64,000 nucleotides of DNA from Malachius bipustulatus (taxonomy: Eukaryota > Arthropoda > Insecta > Coleoptera > Melyridae): assembly GCA_910589415.1 (NCBI GenBank), contig OU342639.1:18918268-18982267 (forward strand), in the 5' to 3' direction. Under the pieces are notes generated by a model. It saw only the letters and a program-made list of their open reading frames with translations, was not told the origin of the DNA and did no database searches. The first letter of the stretch is position 1. Every line of letters begins with the position of its first letter. Shown piece after piece: positions 10,249 through 21,585 of the stretch. Made by a program: the position numbers and the translations under genes.

Positions 10249-11003
10249 TTTCTAGAAGAATAAGATAACGTGTATGACAGGTCTTAATCGTCTTTTGTTA
10301 TTCCGCAACTCCCTCAACTTTCGCTTTTCTTATGACCACCATGTTGGATTTTTCCCTTTTTGAATGCAATTTTTTCTGATTACTAAGATGTAAAACACTA
10401 CGGGCCGGTTGCACGAAATAAAAATATTTCAGATAATTACCGATTTTAAATTTCAAAGTTTGAAAATATGGTGAATATTTTCAAGGATATTTTAATTTTT
10501 GTTGGTAATTAACTCTTCTACAAGGGAGTAGAGTTTGTTTCCAGCACTATCAGACCAATATTTTGATAATACAGGGCGTTTTAAAATCGATGATTATCTC
10601 ACAGATTTTTAATTACGATCGTGCAACCGGGCATACGAGTTGTAAAAATTCCAATATGACGACCATAAGAAAAAAAAGATAACTATCGATTTTTTGCCAT
10701 TCTAATTATTAGGACACATTTCAACAAGGAATCCAAAAATAATTTTCAAGTCTCTAGCACTTTAAGATGGCGAAAAATCGATAGTTATCTTTTCTTCTTA
10801 TGGACGCCATATAGGATTTTTTTTTCAAAATATTATAACTCGTAGTGTTTTACATCTTAGTAATCAGAAAAAAATTGCATTTAAAAAGGGAAAATCCAAC
10901 ATGACGGTTATCAGAAAAACGAAAGTTTAAAGTGGGTTGCGGAATAACAAAAGACGATTGAGATCTGTCATACACGCTATCTTATTCGTCTTGAAAAAGA
11001 GTC
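10249..11003. mobile_element. Fold-back element
   Basis: AATAAGATAACGTGTATGAC and the following 130 bases pair with 10,850-11,000. An inner pair of arms around TAACTATCGATTTTTTGCCA (about 10,680) and its partner (about 10,775) lies near the centre. The outer limits are not sharp. A small MITE sits in the left arm only. Confidence 0.7.
10402..10633. mobile_element. GGGCCGGTTGCAC MITE with TAC duplication
   Basis: The ends are GGGCCGGTTGCACGA and TCGTGCAACCGGGC(A), with TAC at 10,399-10,401 and 10,634-10,636. The mirror position in the right arm of the surrounding fold-back reads through without it, which gives an internal empty site. A 3-base duplication fits PIF/Harbinger-type MITEs. Confidence 0.7.
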
Positions 11004-11685
11004 TAAAAGAGGGGTGTCAGGTTTGCTCAATTAGAAACAAATAGAATGAATAAAAAAATCTGTTTTTTTTTTCTGGGAGGATAATTATTCGATATCCGTA
11101 TCGAAACGATGTCACACTACATTCGCACACATAACTATGTAGGCTCATAAATGACATAGGTAGGTACAGAAGGTAGGTACATAAAACCTGCATATTATTT
11201 ACTAATATAGTAATTATTAGATCATTACATTTACATATACTTAGTTACAAAGCATTGTATATGCAGTTTCCAGATCAACGAATTTACCGTCGAAGATGAC
11301 ACAAAAACGAACCTACTTAATTGTTGTAATTACACGAAGCACGTATACATATACTAAAATAACTTTATCTAATCGTTGTGTTATTATTTTAGTATTTATC
11401 TGCGCTAGCAGAAACACACGACGATTATAGAATGATATTCAATTATTAGTTTGATTAACTTTTTTCCAACCTCTTGCTCCTAGAAATTAGTTAAATATCT
11501 ACTGAAAATAAATAAGACTTTCTATTTTAAAATTTTGAATTAACTGTTATTTGACAGTTATTTGAGCTTATTTATTAGAACTTGTTAGATAAGTAGATCA
11601 GAAGCCTCCATGGGAATAACTCCCCAAAAGGGGACTACGGACTGAGGGGAATCAACCCCTGAACATCTGTAAAAACCTCCTGATA
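11004..11685. other. Stretch without recognisable genes
   Basis: AT-rich DNA with a few TAGGTA runs. The 5' break of the LINE fragment lies somewhere after about 11,590. Confidence 0.4.
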
Positions 11686-12583
11686 ATGCCAAAAGACAAA
11701 ACTGTCAAAAAATTCAGCTTCAAGAGAAACTTCATCATGGAACTGTCTACGAAAGAAGAATGGAGCAACACATCCATTCACACTCTCAAAGAAGGTAAAA
11801 TAAGATGGTACACAGACGGCTCAAAAGCCACCGAGGGAACTGGGGCAGGAGTATATAGGCCAGGCACCAACTACTCCGAGATGCGCCCAAATAAACCTCG
11901 ACAGAAACTATAAAAATAGGGAAATAGCAATACTGGCAGACAGTCAAGCAGCCATAAAGACGCTGAGCTCTCCTATCATCAGCTCAAAAATGGCATGGAA
12001 CTACCTACAAAAACTCAATAAACTAGGCAGAGAGAACAAAATTCACCTCAAATGGATACCAGGACACACTGGGATTGAGGGAAACGAACGTGCCCACTCA
12101 TTGGCAAGAAAAGGAGCATCGACGCCCTTTATAGGACCAGAACCATTCTGTAGCCTTGAAGACACGTTTTTCAAGGCAGAACTTCGGAAGGAAGAAGAAA
12201 AACTGAGAGAAATCCATTGCAATAACCTCTCAGGATTGAGACAATCCAAGGAGCTCCTCGGGAACTTTCACCGAGAAAGGTCAAGGAAACTCCTGACCCT
12301 CAACAAAGGAAGTCTCAGAATGCTAACATGATTCCTAACAGGTCATTGCAAGCTCAATGAACACCTGAGGAAACTTGGTATAGAAAAAGATGGCGTTTGC
12401 AGACTCTGCAGGGAAGAAAACGAGACGCCTCGTCACCTATTGATGAACTGCGAAGCACTAGAACGTGAAAGAAACGATGTTCTGGGCCAACACCAGCTCA
12501 ACGGGGGGGCTTTGCCCGGCCTTGATCCCCTTCAAATCCTGAAATTCCTAAGGGAAGCGGAGTTGGAGAGGCTGCTTCAATGA
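11686..12583 (+). pseudogene. LINE ORF2 3' end: RNase H and zinc knuckle
   Basis: A broken frame encodes an RNase H domain (WYTDGSKATEGTGAGVY; after a frameshift ILADSQAAIKTLSS; then HLKWIPGHTGIEGNERAHSL). It continues through an in-frame TGA at about 12,330 to a CCHC-like knuckle (CRLCREENETPRHLLMNC) and ends in ERLLQ and a stop. The order RNase H then knuckle at the ORF2 end is typical of I/Jockey/R1-group retrotransposons that keep RNase H. The last catalytic aspartate position reads H (ERAHSLA where ERADxLA is usual). The copy is 5' truncated and dead. Confidence 0.85.
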
Positions 12584-12660
12584 AGGGAATATACTCCAAA
12601 GAAGCAGAGAAGAGGGGACACAATAGATCTGTAATAGGTCGCAGCGCATCTGACACCCTC

Positions 12661-12692
12661 AATATCAATATCAATATCAATATCAATATCAA
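12661..12692. repeat. (ATCAAT)n tail of the LINE
   Basis: About five hexamers follow the LINE 3' untranslated part, as is common for tails of this retrotransposon group. Confidence 0.8.
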
Positions 12693-12878
12693 CCCCCCAA
12701 AAAACTCCTGTTCTCGACATATTAACCTCTCAAGATTAATTTTTTCTATCATGACAGTCACGCTTGTATTTTTAAATATTGGCCGCCCTATACTTGTTTC
12801 AGAAATAATTTTGTTAAGATTAAAAAGCTGCTTTTTCTCGGAGCTGAATATCTCGAGAACAGGAGTTTTTGGGGGGTT
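12691..12878. repeat. Small inverted-repeat element
   Basis: AACCCCCCAAAAAACTCCTG at the left pairs with the right end CAGGAGTTTTTGGGGGGTT, extending into GTTCTCGA/TCTCGAGAAC. It lies directly against the LINE tail. It is probably a short MITE. Confidence 0.7.
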
Positions 12879-12899
12879 ATGCCCATGGAACTTCTGATC

Positions 12900-13414
12900 T
12901 AGGACTCATCGAATACTATACCAATTCCCATAAGGATTCTGCGGGTTCCTTTTAGTTATAAGATAGAAACATAAATTTTGTCAAACGTTTTTAATTTTTA
13001 ATTTAAGTCAGATAATCCAACTACTCTACCATGTTATAAAAAAAATATTTCCTATTATTTTAATTACAAACAAGGTAGTTTGTTGAAGTGACAGTTTCTC
13101 TTATCCGTTCATTCATTGGATAGTTGACCCTATTACATTTTATTGAGGAAATAAAATCACCGCTAGCGATTTTTGACCCAAAATTCGTTTTACTATTAAG
13201 CTCCCCTTAGTATTAAAGTTCACATAAACATTTTTTCCCTCTCCATTATTAAAGACCCGTTCAGATTTTAGTTCAAAATTTTACTATCGACAGGCTGAAG
13301 TAAAGCGTAATACCTGAGTATAATTTTTCTTGGCACCGGGGTGCTTTATTTTACCCCAGGATCTCTTTTACCTTGCCTATCAACGCTTTTGATCAAATAT
13401 CCCACAATTTTTCA
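12900..13414. other. Stretch without recognisable genes
   Basis: No frame, repeat or RNA gene that I can support. Confidence 0.4.
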
Positions 13415-13432
13415 GAAATATGGGTCATTATA

Positions 13433-14287
13433 CAGGGTGTCCCAGACTTAATTGACCAGGCCATATCTCATATACAGGTTGAGATAATCGAGCCGAATAA
13501 AAGGCATATTATTATAATTTTTCAAGCTGTATAACATGACAGCATGAAAACAACCCCCACTCCAACATCCCCTAAGTTGCAGCCCCCACCCTTAAAAAAA
13601 TGAATAGCACCCTGTATATATTTTTGTATATTCAAAACCAGTATTCGATTCTCTATTCAGATGATTTTTCAGATTCAAAATTGGTTCAGAAATAACCAAG
13701 AAAAAGTTCATCAAGGTGGTCATGACTTTTTATCTTAACTTTCTCTGGATGACTTTTGGTGTCAAAATTTATTCATAGTTTTTAACAGGCAGGTGATAGT
13801 TATTATTATAATTAAAGTCCAAACAATTTATTTGATAATTCTGATTTGTTGGGAAATTTAAAAAAATAAAACAAGAGATAAAGCACTTTATCATGAACCT
13901 TAATGATGACTGTGACCTGCTAATTAAAAACTATGACCAAAATATTGATAAATTTTGGCAGCTAAAGTCATTCAGGTAAAGTTAAGATAAAAAGTCATGA
14001 CCACCTTGATGAACTTTTTCTTGGTTATTTCTGAACCAATTTTGAATCTGAAAAATCATCTGAATAGAGAATCGAATACTGGTTTTGAATATACAAAAAT
14101 ATATACAGGGTGCTATTCATTTTTTTAAGGGTGGGGGCTGCAACTTAGGGGATGTTGGAGTGGGGGTTGTTTTCATGCTGTCATGTTATACAGCTTGAAA
14201 AATTATAATAATATGCCTTTTATTCGGCTCGATTATCTCAACCTGTATATGAGATATGGCCTGGTCAATTAAGTCTGGGACACCCTG
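13433..14287. mobile_element. CAGGGTG fold-back, nearly perfect palindrome
   Basis: Starts CAGGGTGTCCCAGACTTAAT and ends with its complement. TA lies at 13,431-13,432 and 14,288-14,289. The arms are nearly identical for over 300 bases, so it is young. Each arm also contains an inward CACCCTGTATA / TATACAGGGTG boundary (about 13,609 and 14,112), so each arm looks like a small element in its own right. Confidence 0.9.
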
Positions 14288-14328
14288 TATACATCCGCGG
14301 CTCCTACAGTTTCACTATGACACCTATA

Positions 14329-15517
14329 CAGGGTGTCCGCAAATTATGAGCAAAAAATTACGGGGGTGATTCTTCTTGATGAAATATTGCTAAAAGTATC
14401 TATAATTTTTTTTTCGAAAACTCAAAAAGAAGAAAGTTATAAGCCTCCAAAGTTGATTTTTTTAAATAAATATTTTCTTATAACTTTTTTCTAGTGTACG
14501 GATTTTCTTAAAATTTGACACACTTGCCACTGATGTTACTTTACATCCTTGGTCCAAATTAGACTTGAGTCCCTCGAAATCAAAAGGCCTTAACTGCCCT
14601 TGACCTTCAAAAAAGGCCTATAAGTTTTTTCGTAATATTTTTTTCTGAGTTTTGGAGACTCACAACTGAAGAACATGAAGAAATATTCGGAAAAGGTCCT
14701 CTTTGTATATCACGATAAAAATGACCCGTTTCCGAGTAAAACTGTTTTAAAAATTTTGCTTCCATAAAATTGATCACCATAAATTATGATCATTTTGCAA
14801 CAATACCAAAGCATGCTTGGGAAACAGCTGCAGGGTTGCCTAGTTATGTACAAAATATAGACATTCGTATATAAATAGACTTGGAAATGATTTTTTTTTG
14901 AAAATTAAAAAAATTTTAATCTTTTTTTTTAATAAAATAATAAAATAATTTTAATAAAAAAAAAATTGCTGTCAAAATGAAATCCAAAGCAAACGTCTTG
15001 TTTCCTAGGCAACCCTGCAGCTGTTTCCAAAGCTTGCTTTGGTATTGTTGCAGAATGATCATAGTTTATGGTGATCAATTTTAGTGCAAGCAAATTTTTA
15101 AAACAGTTTTACTCGGAAACAGGTCATTTTATCATGATAGACAAAGAGGACCTTTTCCGAATATTTCTTCATGTTCTTCAATTATGAGTCTTCAAAACTC
15201 AGAAAAAAATATTACGAAAAAACTTATAGGCCTTTTTTGAAGGTCAAGGGCAGTTAAGGCCTTTTGATTTCGAAGGACTCAAGTCTAATTTGGACCAAGG
15301 ATGTAAAGCAACATCAGTGGCAAGTGTGTCAAATTTTAGGAAAATCCGTACACTAGAAAAAAAGTTATAAAAAATATTGATTTAAAAAAATCAACTTTGG
15401 AGGCTTATAACTTTCTTCTTTTTGAATTTTCGAAAAAAAAGTATAGATACTTTTGGCAATATTTCATCAAGAAGAATCACCCCCTTAATTTTTTGCTCAT
15501 AATTTCCGGACACCCTG
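14329..15517. mobile_element. CAGGGTG fold-back inserted in C1
   Basis: CAGGGTGTCCGCAAATTATG pairs with the right end. TA lies at 14,327-14,328 and 15,518-15,519. The arms are about 0.5 kb and include GGGGGTGATTCTTCTTGATG. The empty target, seen uninterrupted in other family C copies, is CTATATAG. Confidence 0.9.
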
Positions 15518-16295
15518 TATAGGGGTGGAGAACATACCTATAGTAACACCAGGAAGGTATTCATTAGCTTTGCAAATAAAAGGGAAGGCCACAAAACGAC
15601 TTTAAAAATTGATTTTGGGAGTGCAACGAAAGTACGGTCCTGACACAAGCGCCGAGAAATACCACTATACCTCAGTCGACCAACAGATATAGTAATAAAA
15701 TTGCGCACAAACTTTTAAGGTCCAAGTAGTCACATCTGTAGGCAGATAGTGCCTTATTTATTGGTTACCTGGTTCCGGTAAACCAATGAGAAGGGCATTC
15801 TAAGGTTTGTGTATATAATTCTTGTGTATAAGGTCTGCCTACCTGGATTGTAAACTTACCGCACACTTTTATTACTATATCTTTTGGCCGACTGAGGTAT
15901 AGTCTCGGATCTAACTACGGATGAAACCACTTATAACAATGGGAACCGCTCCCAAACGTATACAGACGCGGACTCCCAATATAACCGCTTTCTCATATCG
16001 TGACCAGAACACAGAATTTGATGTTACGATTTTTGGAATATAAATGCAAAATAAATGCAAATTTGAAAATAAAAATCACACTACTGTTATTCTCGAAGAT
16101 TTTCCTTGCCCTGAAATTGAAGAAAAAAATAGAAATTCGACCGTAGTGTCAAAGAGGCCTTAGTTGTGACCTTAATATTAGTTTGCAATGACTGTTTTTA
16201 GCTTCTTACCCACCCAGCACCCCTAATTCGGTCCTCGGTCCCGAAAAAATTGATGAAACTTAAGAGCCGCGGATGTATACAATTACCGAAACATG

Positions 16296-17500
16296 TACCA
16301 CCATTGATTTTTTCAAACAATACGGAATGGCTTTATTCTTCCCGTTAAAAGCTTAGTTTAGAACAAACGATTTTTGACCCCAAGACAACTTGGTGAAATT
16401 TTGGTCCGTCCATAATTTTTATTGGACAGGAAAAATTAACAAGACTTGTGCTGGGGACATACGTTTTTGGGTCCATTGGTTGCTGTACCCCCTTCATTTA
16501 AGCCTGGCCCTTGCTCAAATATTATATCAAAGTTTTTTATGAACGGGCTAAATTGAAGAAAGTCTCAATTGATCTTTTTTAACACCGCGTTTTTACTTTA
16601 ATTAACTCTAGGATGTCTGCACCGTTAATTAAATTAAAACCTAACCTTTTTTTGGAAATTTGATACATTTTTTGACTTTTGTAATTAAAAAATTACAACA
16701 GTTACAGTGAACGATTTTTGACTAATGGTCACTTTAAAACCCCATTAACGACTTTCCAAAAAAAAAATCAACAACATTTCCAGTTCTTGATCGCGCTTGA
16801 TCTGCTTCATTTAACAAATTTACTTAGCACTTGTATTTTTTTAACGGTCAATATTCAAGATCTATTTTTCGTTTGTGAACAGTTTTCGACCCCGCCCTTA
16901 ACCAGTTACTTGATTGTTCACAATTTTAGTCTCTAAAGATTAAAGTTAATATCACTCTCAGTGAACAATTTTTTTACAAGATTCGTGCTAACTTTTCCAT
17001 CAAATCCCTGACCTGGGTCATTTTGTTTCACATTACTCATGTCATGGGAAAATTGCCAAAACCACAGCAAACGTTTTTTGACTCAAGGGCTGCTTTAACT
17101 TTTCCATCAAAATCCCTTATCAAATTCGGTCCACATATTTTTCCCTCCAAAAAAAAAAACATCGGTGAACATTTTACACCCATATGGGTCACTTTACATT
17201 AAAGTTTTTCCATTATAGTTCCCCACCATCAAATTTAAGTTTATAATTTTACACTCGACTGGCTAGAGTTAACCTCACCCCTTTGTAAATATTTTTTACT
17301 TCAATAGTCGCTTTGCTGGTCATTTAAAGGTCCATCCTTAATTAAATAAGGGACTAATAATAGGTTTCCAATTTTACTCTTGATCTAAAATAAACGATAT
17401 TTAAAAATTGATAACATCATTGAAAATTGTTTGAATCATTAGGACGAAATTTTATCAAAAAAATTACATTAAACCGTTAATATTTTTTCTGTTGTTTCAG
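16296..17500. other. Upstream of the 17.5-kb gene, nothing recognised
   Basis: AT-rich DNA. The first coding exon begins two bases after a splice acceptor (ending TTGTTTCAG at 17,500), so one or more noncoding exons and the promoter must lie upstream, here or further left. I cannot place them. Confidence 0.4.
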
Positions 17501-17501
17501 G

Positions 17502-18059
17502 ATGTTTGGATTGACAATATTGATGATACTAACAACCTACCATATTCACCTAACATCCGCCCAATCAAGTGTCCAATATCTCCAAAGCGCCATTCACGAA
17601 TTAAAAGCCATGAAAGCAAAGCAAAACCATCACCATCACCACCACCACATGATGAACAAGGTTCAGCGTCGTGATTCTATAGCTTCCCCTTTTTCTCAAC
17701 GAGGTGCTTCATCTATTACTCGGCCAGTAAGTAAGAAACGAATCGACCAGGAGTCACCATCGGCTGTTCCTCCTCTAGCTTTGACCAAGGGAGAGCTCTC
17801 AGCTATCTATGAGGCGGCCGTCGCCAAGGGAGAAACTGTAAAACTGGAAGGAGGTGAAGGGGTCATGACTGCAGCAATTCATGAATTAAATGATGCCGCC
17901 CCTGCTGCTACGTATAATAAACATAGAATCGTGAATTATGATTTCGATTCCGCCTCACAAGGTGGAGGGCATCCGGATTCTGATGATGAGTCTGGATATT
18001 ATTATTATTATTATCCGATTAAGACTTTCATTGATGAGATGACATCGCATGTGACGCAT
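17502..18059 (+). CDS. 17.5-kb gene, coding exon 1 (signal peptide, His/Tyr runs)
   Basis: The ATG is the second base after the acceptor at 17,500. The donor CAT|GTAAGT gives phase 0. It encodes residues 1-186. I chose this start because the hydrophobic leader begins exactly here. Confidence 0.8.
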
Positions 18060-20268
18060 GTAAGTAGCATTTTTGTTTCTTGTTAGAGAGTCGTCAAGCA
18101 ATTATGTATAACTCTATAATTACATCTTCGTGATTGATCGTTAACGAACATTGATCTTTTAGGCAGACCCTCATGGGTCCCAATCAAGTCCCGGACATGC
18201 ACACTCAACCCATAGTGTTGGAGTGGTGCATGATCCCAGCATCAAGCCCCACTATCAGTACCACTCCCATGCGCACCAGCACACTGTTAACATCACTGCA
18301 CTAAAGACAATGCTGGATGGGGATAAGAAGAAGGGTGCCCTGGAGCCTCTATTTATGGCCATATCAGGTTTCATAGGTTAGTCGAGATTTGGGAAGGAGA
18401 CGAATATATTATAAACTACAGTAACTTTATTCTAGGCATGGCAGTGATGTTTGTACTTTCGGTGCTATTTTTCCCAAAGTTTGGTTCGATCACAAAGAAA
18501 AACGTGAACAAGAAGACGGAGAGGTTTGGAGATTTAGCTAGAATAGCGTTACAAGCGATAGAAAAACAGGACTGTGCCGAGAGGCTGGCATGTGAGCTGG
18601 GGAAAACAGCAAGGACTTTCAATTTAGGAAATAACAGATTTGTGAAGTGAGTTTTTTTGTTTATACGTTAGACAATGTTTGGGCTAGATCGGAAACTTTA
18701 AATTGGAACTCTCTATTTTTGCCATTCTAAATTATTCTTGCATGAAAATATTGAAAAAAACGGAAATTTTGACAGTTTATTTATACAAATACAGAAACGG
18801 GCCTTTCTGTATTTATTCTGAATGGCTAGCTTTCATAGGGGGTGCCTAGGTGTTCCTACCAGTGTAAGTATCATCACTCAACTATCAGAACAAATCTATA
18901 ACAAATGAAATAAAAGGTGTCGTAGTAGAAGATGAAAATTTAAAAAGGCCATTTTCTACTCACTCTTTTTATGATAAATTAGACTTGAAATGGTTCATAC
19001 CCAGAAATTTTCCGGCGTTCAAAATGTGGTATCTGCTCAAGAAAAATCTTTATTTCAATTACTGTTTCTGCACTGGATAGCAAAACTCCTGCACTATTAT
19101 TATACTAACCTGCTATTCGTGGCGTGGCCTAAGGCCTAAGGTACTGCAAAATATGAAATGTTTTAAGGGCTGTTGACTATTCTAATCAAATGGTCAGAAA
19201 TATTTAACTGGTTCAAAGAGGTTGTTACACAAAAAAAGGGTACCTCCCTTTTTTTTCTTTTTTTTTGAGATAATTTTTTGAAATTTGGTACGTCGCATAT
19301 TCTCAATAGAGCGCACTTTTTATTTTTTGATTCTATACATTTGTACGAATCCAACAATACCACATAAGTACCATTTTAATTGTCAAATTTGTTTTTATTT
19401 AATTTTTTATTTCTCAATTATAGTGCGCCATGACTTCAGTTGTGTTTGTAACAGATGCAAAATGGGTACACCATAATGTCCCTTATTAAGAGTACTAGTA
19501 GATGGTACCTCGGTAACAATATGGTACCATTTGAAAAAAATTAATCCAGCTCAAAAAATCATTCCGGTGCGCATAATTTATCCATAAATCACTTAATTTA
19601 GTACTTTGAAAAAAAATTCGATTTTTCTAGCATTAGATGATCGGAGTATAACTAAATAGTCATGGCACACTATAATGGAGAAATAAAAAATTAAATAAAA
19701 ACAAATTTGACATTTAAAATGGTACTTATGTGGTACTGTTGGATTTGTACAAATGTATAGAATCCAAAAATATAATAATATATAGGGTGTCCCATTTAAA
19801 AATAAAAAGTTAGTAACATTATCGGAAAAACCGGATGTGGAAAAAAAATCAATTTTCTGCTAAAAAGTGCGCTCTATCGAGAATATGCGACGTGCCAAAT
19901 TTCAAAAAATTATCTAAAAAAAAAAAGAAAAAAAAAAGGGGTGTACCACGCCTGTGACACACACTGTATATTAGTGCGTTGTGTAAGTAATCGATATTGA
20001 AAAAATAATAAAAATAGAAACTAGGTACCACTTTGAACTCCATTAAAATTTAGTTGAGCTACTTCAAATCTTGAGTACTTACTGTAGTTGATATTAAGAA
20101 ATTATTTTCAGATTACTGAAACGACTGGCTCCGTCGTCTTTTGGTAAACACATGGACATGGTCGAGAATTACAGTAGTAAACAATTTAAATGTACTGCCA
20201 TTCCTTGCAAGAAAAAGAAAGGAGGACAGAAGCCAAAGCAACATAAACCGAATAAAAAGAAGTCCTAG
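17502..20268 (+). CDS. Unknown signal-peptide, single-pass membrane protein (4 coding exons, 379 aa)
   Basis: I do not recognise this gene. Joining 17,502-18,059, 18,163-18,376, 18,436-18,646 and 20,112-20,268 gives one frame with consistent splice phases (0, 1, 2) and GT-AG introns. Residues 1-21 (MFGLTILMILTTYHIHLTSA) look like a signal peptide. Then come a run of seven His near residue 43, an acidic stretch, six Tyr near residue 165 (an ATT/TAT repeat in the DNA) and a His-rich part. A hydrophobic segment at about 244-270 (PLFMAISGFIGMAVMFVLSV) should span the membrane. The C-terminal part has four cysteines (304, 310, 355, 360) in DCAERLACELGKTARTF and FKCTAIPCKKKK, and ends in a Lys-rich tail. 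The C-terminal block looks like the conserved part. Length and layout resemble small insect-specific surface proteins; that is inference. Confidence 0.8.
18163..18376 (+). CDS. 17.5-kb gene, coding exon 2
   Basis: Acceptor TTTTAG, then GCAGACCCTCAT. Using the AG four bases later would shift the frame. Rich in His (HAHSTHSVG, HYQYHSHAHQHTV). It ends inside the membrane segment with phase 1. Confidence 0.8.
18436..18646 (+). CDS. 17.5-kb gene, coding exon 3 (membrane segment, first Cys pair)
   Basis: Acceptor TATTCTAG, donor GAA|GTGAGT, phase 2. It contains MAVMFVLSVLFFPKFG and DCAERLACELGKTARTFNLG. Confidence 0.8.
18647..20111. other. Intron 3 of the 17.5-kb gene, largely an inverted repeat
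   Basis: From about 19,230 to 19,965 the sequence folds back on itself: the ATTCTCAATAGAGCGCACTTTTT arm pairs with the arm holding AGTGCGCTCTATCGAGAATA, and TGGTACTTATGTGGTA pairs with its partner. The right arm carries extra DNA, including a TAGGGTGTCCC motif near 19,785. No coding sequence. Confidence 0.65.
20112..20268 (+). CDS. 17.5-kb gene, last coding exon
   Basis: Acceptor TATTTTCAG. It completes a Lys codon and encodes LLKRLAPSSFGKHMDMVENY, FKCTAIPC and a basic tail, then TAG. A TATAAA at 20,364-20,369 is a possible polyadenylation signal variant. Confidence 0.8.
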
Positions 20269-20504
20269 AATTGGTGTCCTATTATTTAATTTTTTAAGAA
20301 CTTGTCTATTCTCATCAACTGTGTATATATTTCATTTTAATTTATTGATTATTTATTATATTATATAAAGTTTATTGTCAGTTTCTTATGTTTATTAATT
20401 CCCATTCCAAACTGATAAAATGCCAGAACATTTTTATTTTAATTTCACTTAGAATCAAAAGGAAACGGAAAATATTGGCGATCAAATTAAAATCTTAAAG
20501 CATA

Positions 20505-21585
20505 AATAATAGTGTATGTCCATGTAATTCATTTATGAATATTTTCACTGCTTTTTAAATTGGCTTTCTGAAATTTTCCACAGTCAGGTCATATTACCTT
20601 AGTGGTTTACTTTGAAAATTTCATTTGCTTTGGTTTGAAAACATGCAATAAAATAGATCTTAAAATAAAACAAAAAACAAACAAATTTATCAAAATTTGA
20701 CAATTTTTCCCCCTTTCCTATGCACGCCACAGGCTAATTTTACTTTAAAAATTCACTTTTTTACACTACCTTTAATTCGAAGTTAAGTTGCAGAGGAGTT
20801 GTGAAAATCGAAAATTTGAAATTTTAGAGAAATAAACATCATGCAAAAAAAAATCAAATATCTTCGCCATTTTTCTTATTTGCTTCTTGAAATTTTGCTA
20901 GCCTATTTGCTTATTTTTGAGAGTTAAAGGTTATTATAGTATAGTTGTCTACTGTAAAAATTTCAGTTCGATTCCTTCAAAGTATGCTCATAAACGGTTA
21001 TAGAAACTTTACCCGTTTTTACCATGTTCCTACCCAAGCCCCTGGCTTATTAATACAAATATGCTAATTTTATTGCAATAACTGAAATTTCAAACTATTT
21101 TCTTCCAATCTTGTTTATTTGGTTTGAAAGTTTTTTTCTATTTTGCTTACACAGTGGTTCAGAAAATAGCCATTTTTTCTAAAATTAAAAAAGTAGCGCC
21201 ATTTTGGAACAGCACAACCGATTTTACTCAAATACAGTACCAGACCACTGCCTTGTGGATATCTTACTCTCACAAAAATTTTAGCCCCCGAGATTGAAAA
21301 CTGCGACTTTTTTTTTAATTTGAAATTTGAAGACACCCTGTAGAAGTAAAGCGACTTTAAGAATTTTTTAACGAAAATCAAACGTCATCCTAAAATTTCA
21401 CAAGAGTAAAAAATTTCGTTCAATAATCTTGAAAGATGAAGCTACATGAGCGTTTTCAAAATTTTAGAGAAGTAGGCAAACATCATGTAAAAAAAATACG
21501 AATATCTAAGCCATTTTTTTTATTTGCTTCTTTGAATTTTTTAAGGTTTTTAGCAAAGTTGTCTACTGTAAGAATTACAGTTCAA
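20505..21585 (-). repeat. Family A repeat, copy A3 (reverse orientation, diverged)
   Basis: Reverse complement of the 3' two thirds of family A: TGAATATTTTCACTGCTTTT, CAGTCAGGTCATATTA, the CCTACCCAAGCCCCTGGCTT module and the CACCCTGTAGAAGTAAAGCG segment appear in the expected order. The ends have decayed. Confidence 0.65.

Larger units (their letters stand above)
13423..16287. mobile_element. Family C element C1, with two fold-backs inserted
   Basis: The left end GGTCATTATATACATCCGCG is itself split by a fold-back. The right end is CGCGGATGTATACAATTACC. Flanks GAAATATG (13,415-13,422) and GAAACATG (16,288-16,295) agree at 7 of 8 positions, an 8-bp target duplication. Without the insertions it is about 0.8 kb. 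The interior shares long stretches with 31,963-32,546, 33,162-34,454 and 51,916-53,903. No transposase is seen. An 8-bp duplication points to hAT-, P- or Merlin-like transposition, not to the TA elements. Confidence 0.75.

Noticed and set aside
12498..12897. Frames of 87 and 105 codons on opposite strands
   Set aside because: They run through the LINE tail microsatellite and the neighbouring inverted repeat, which explain them.
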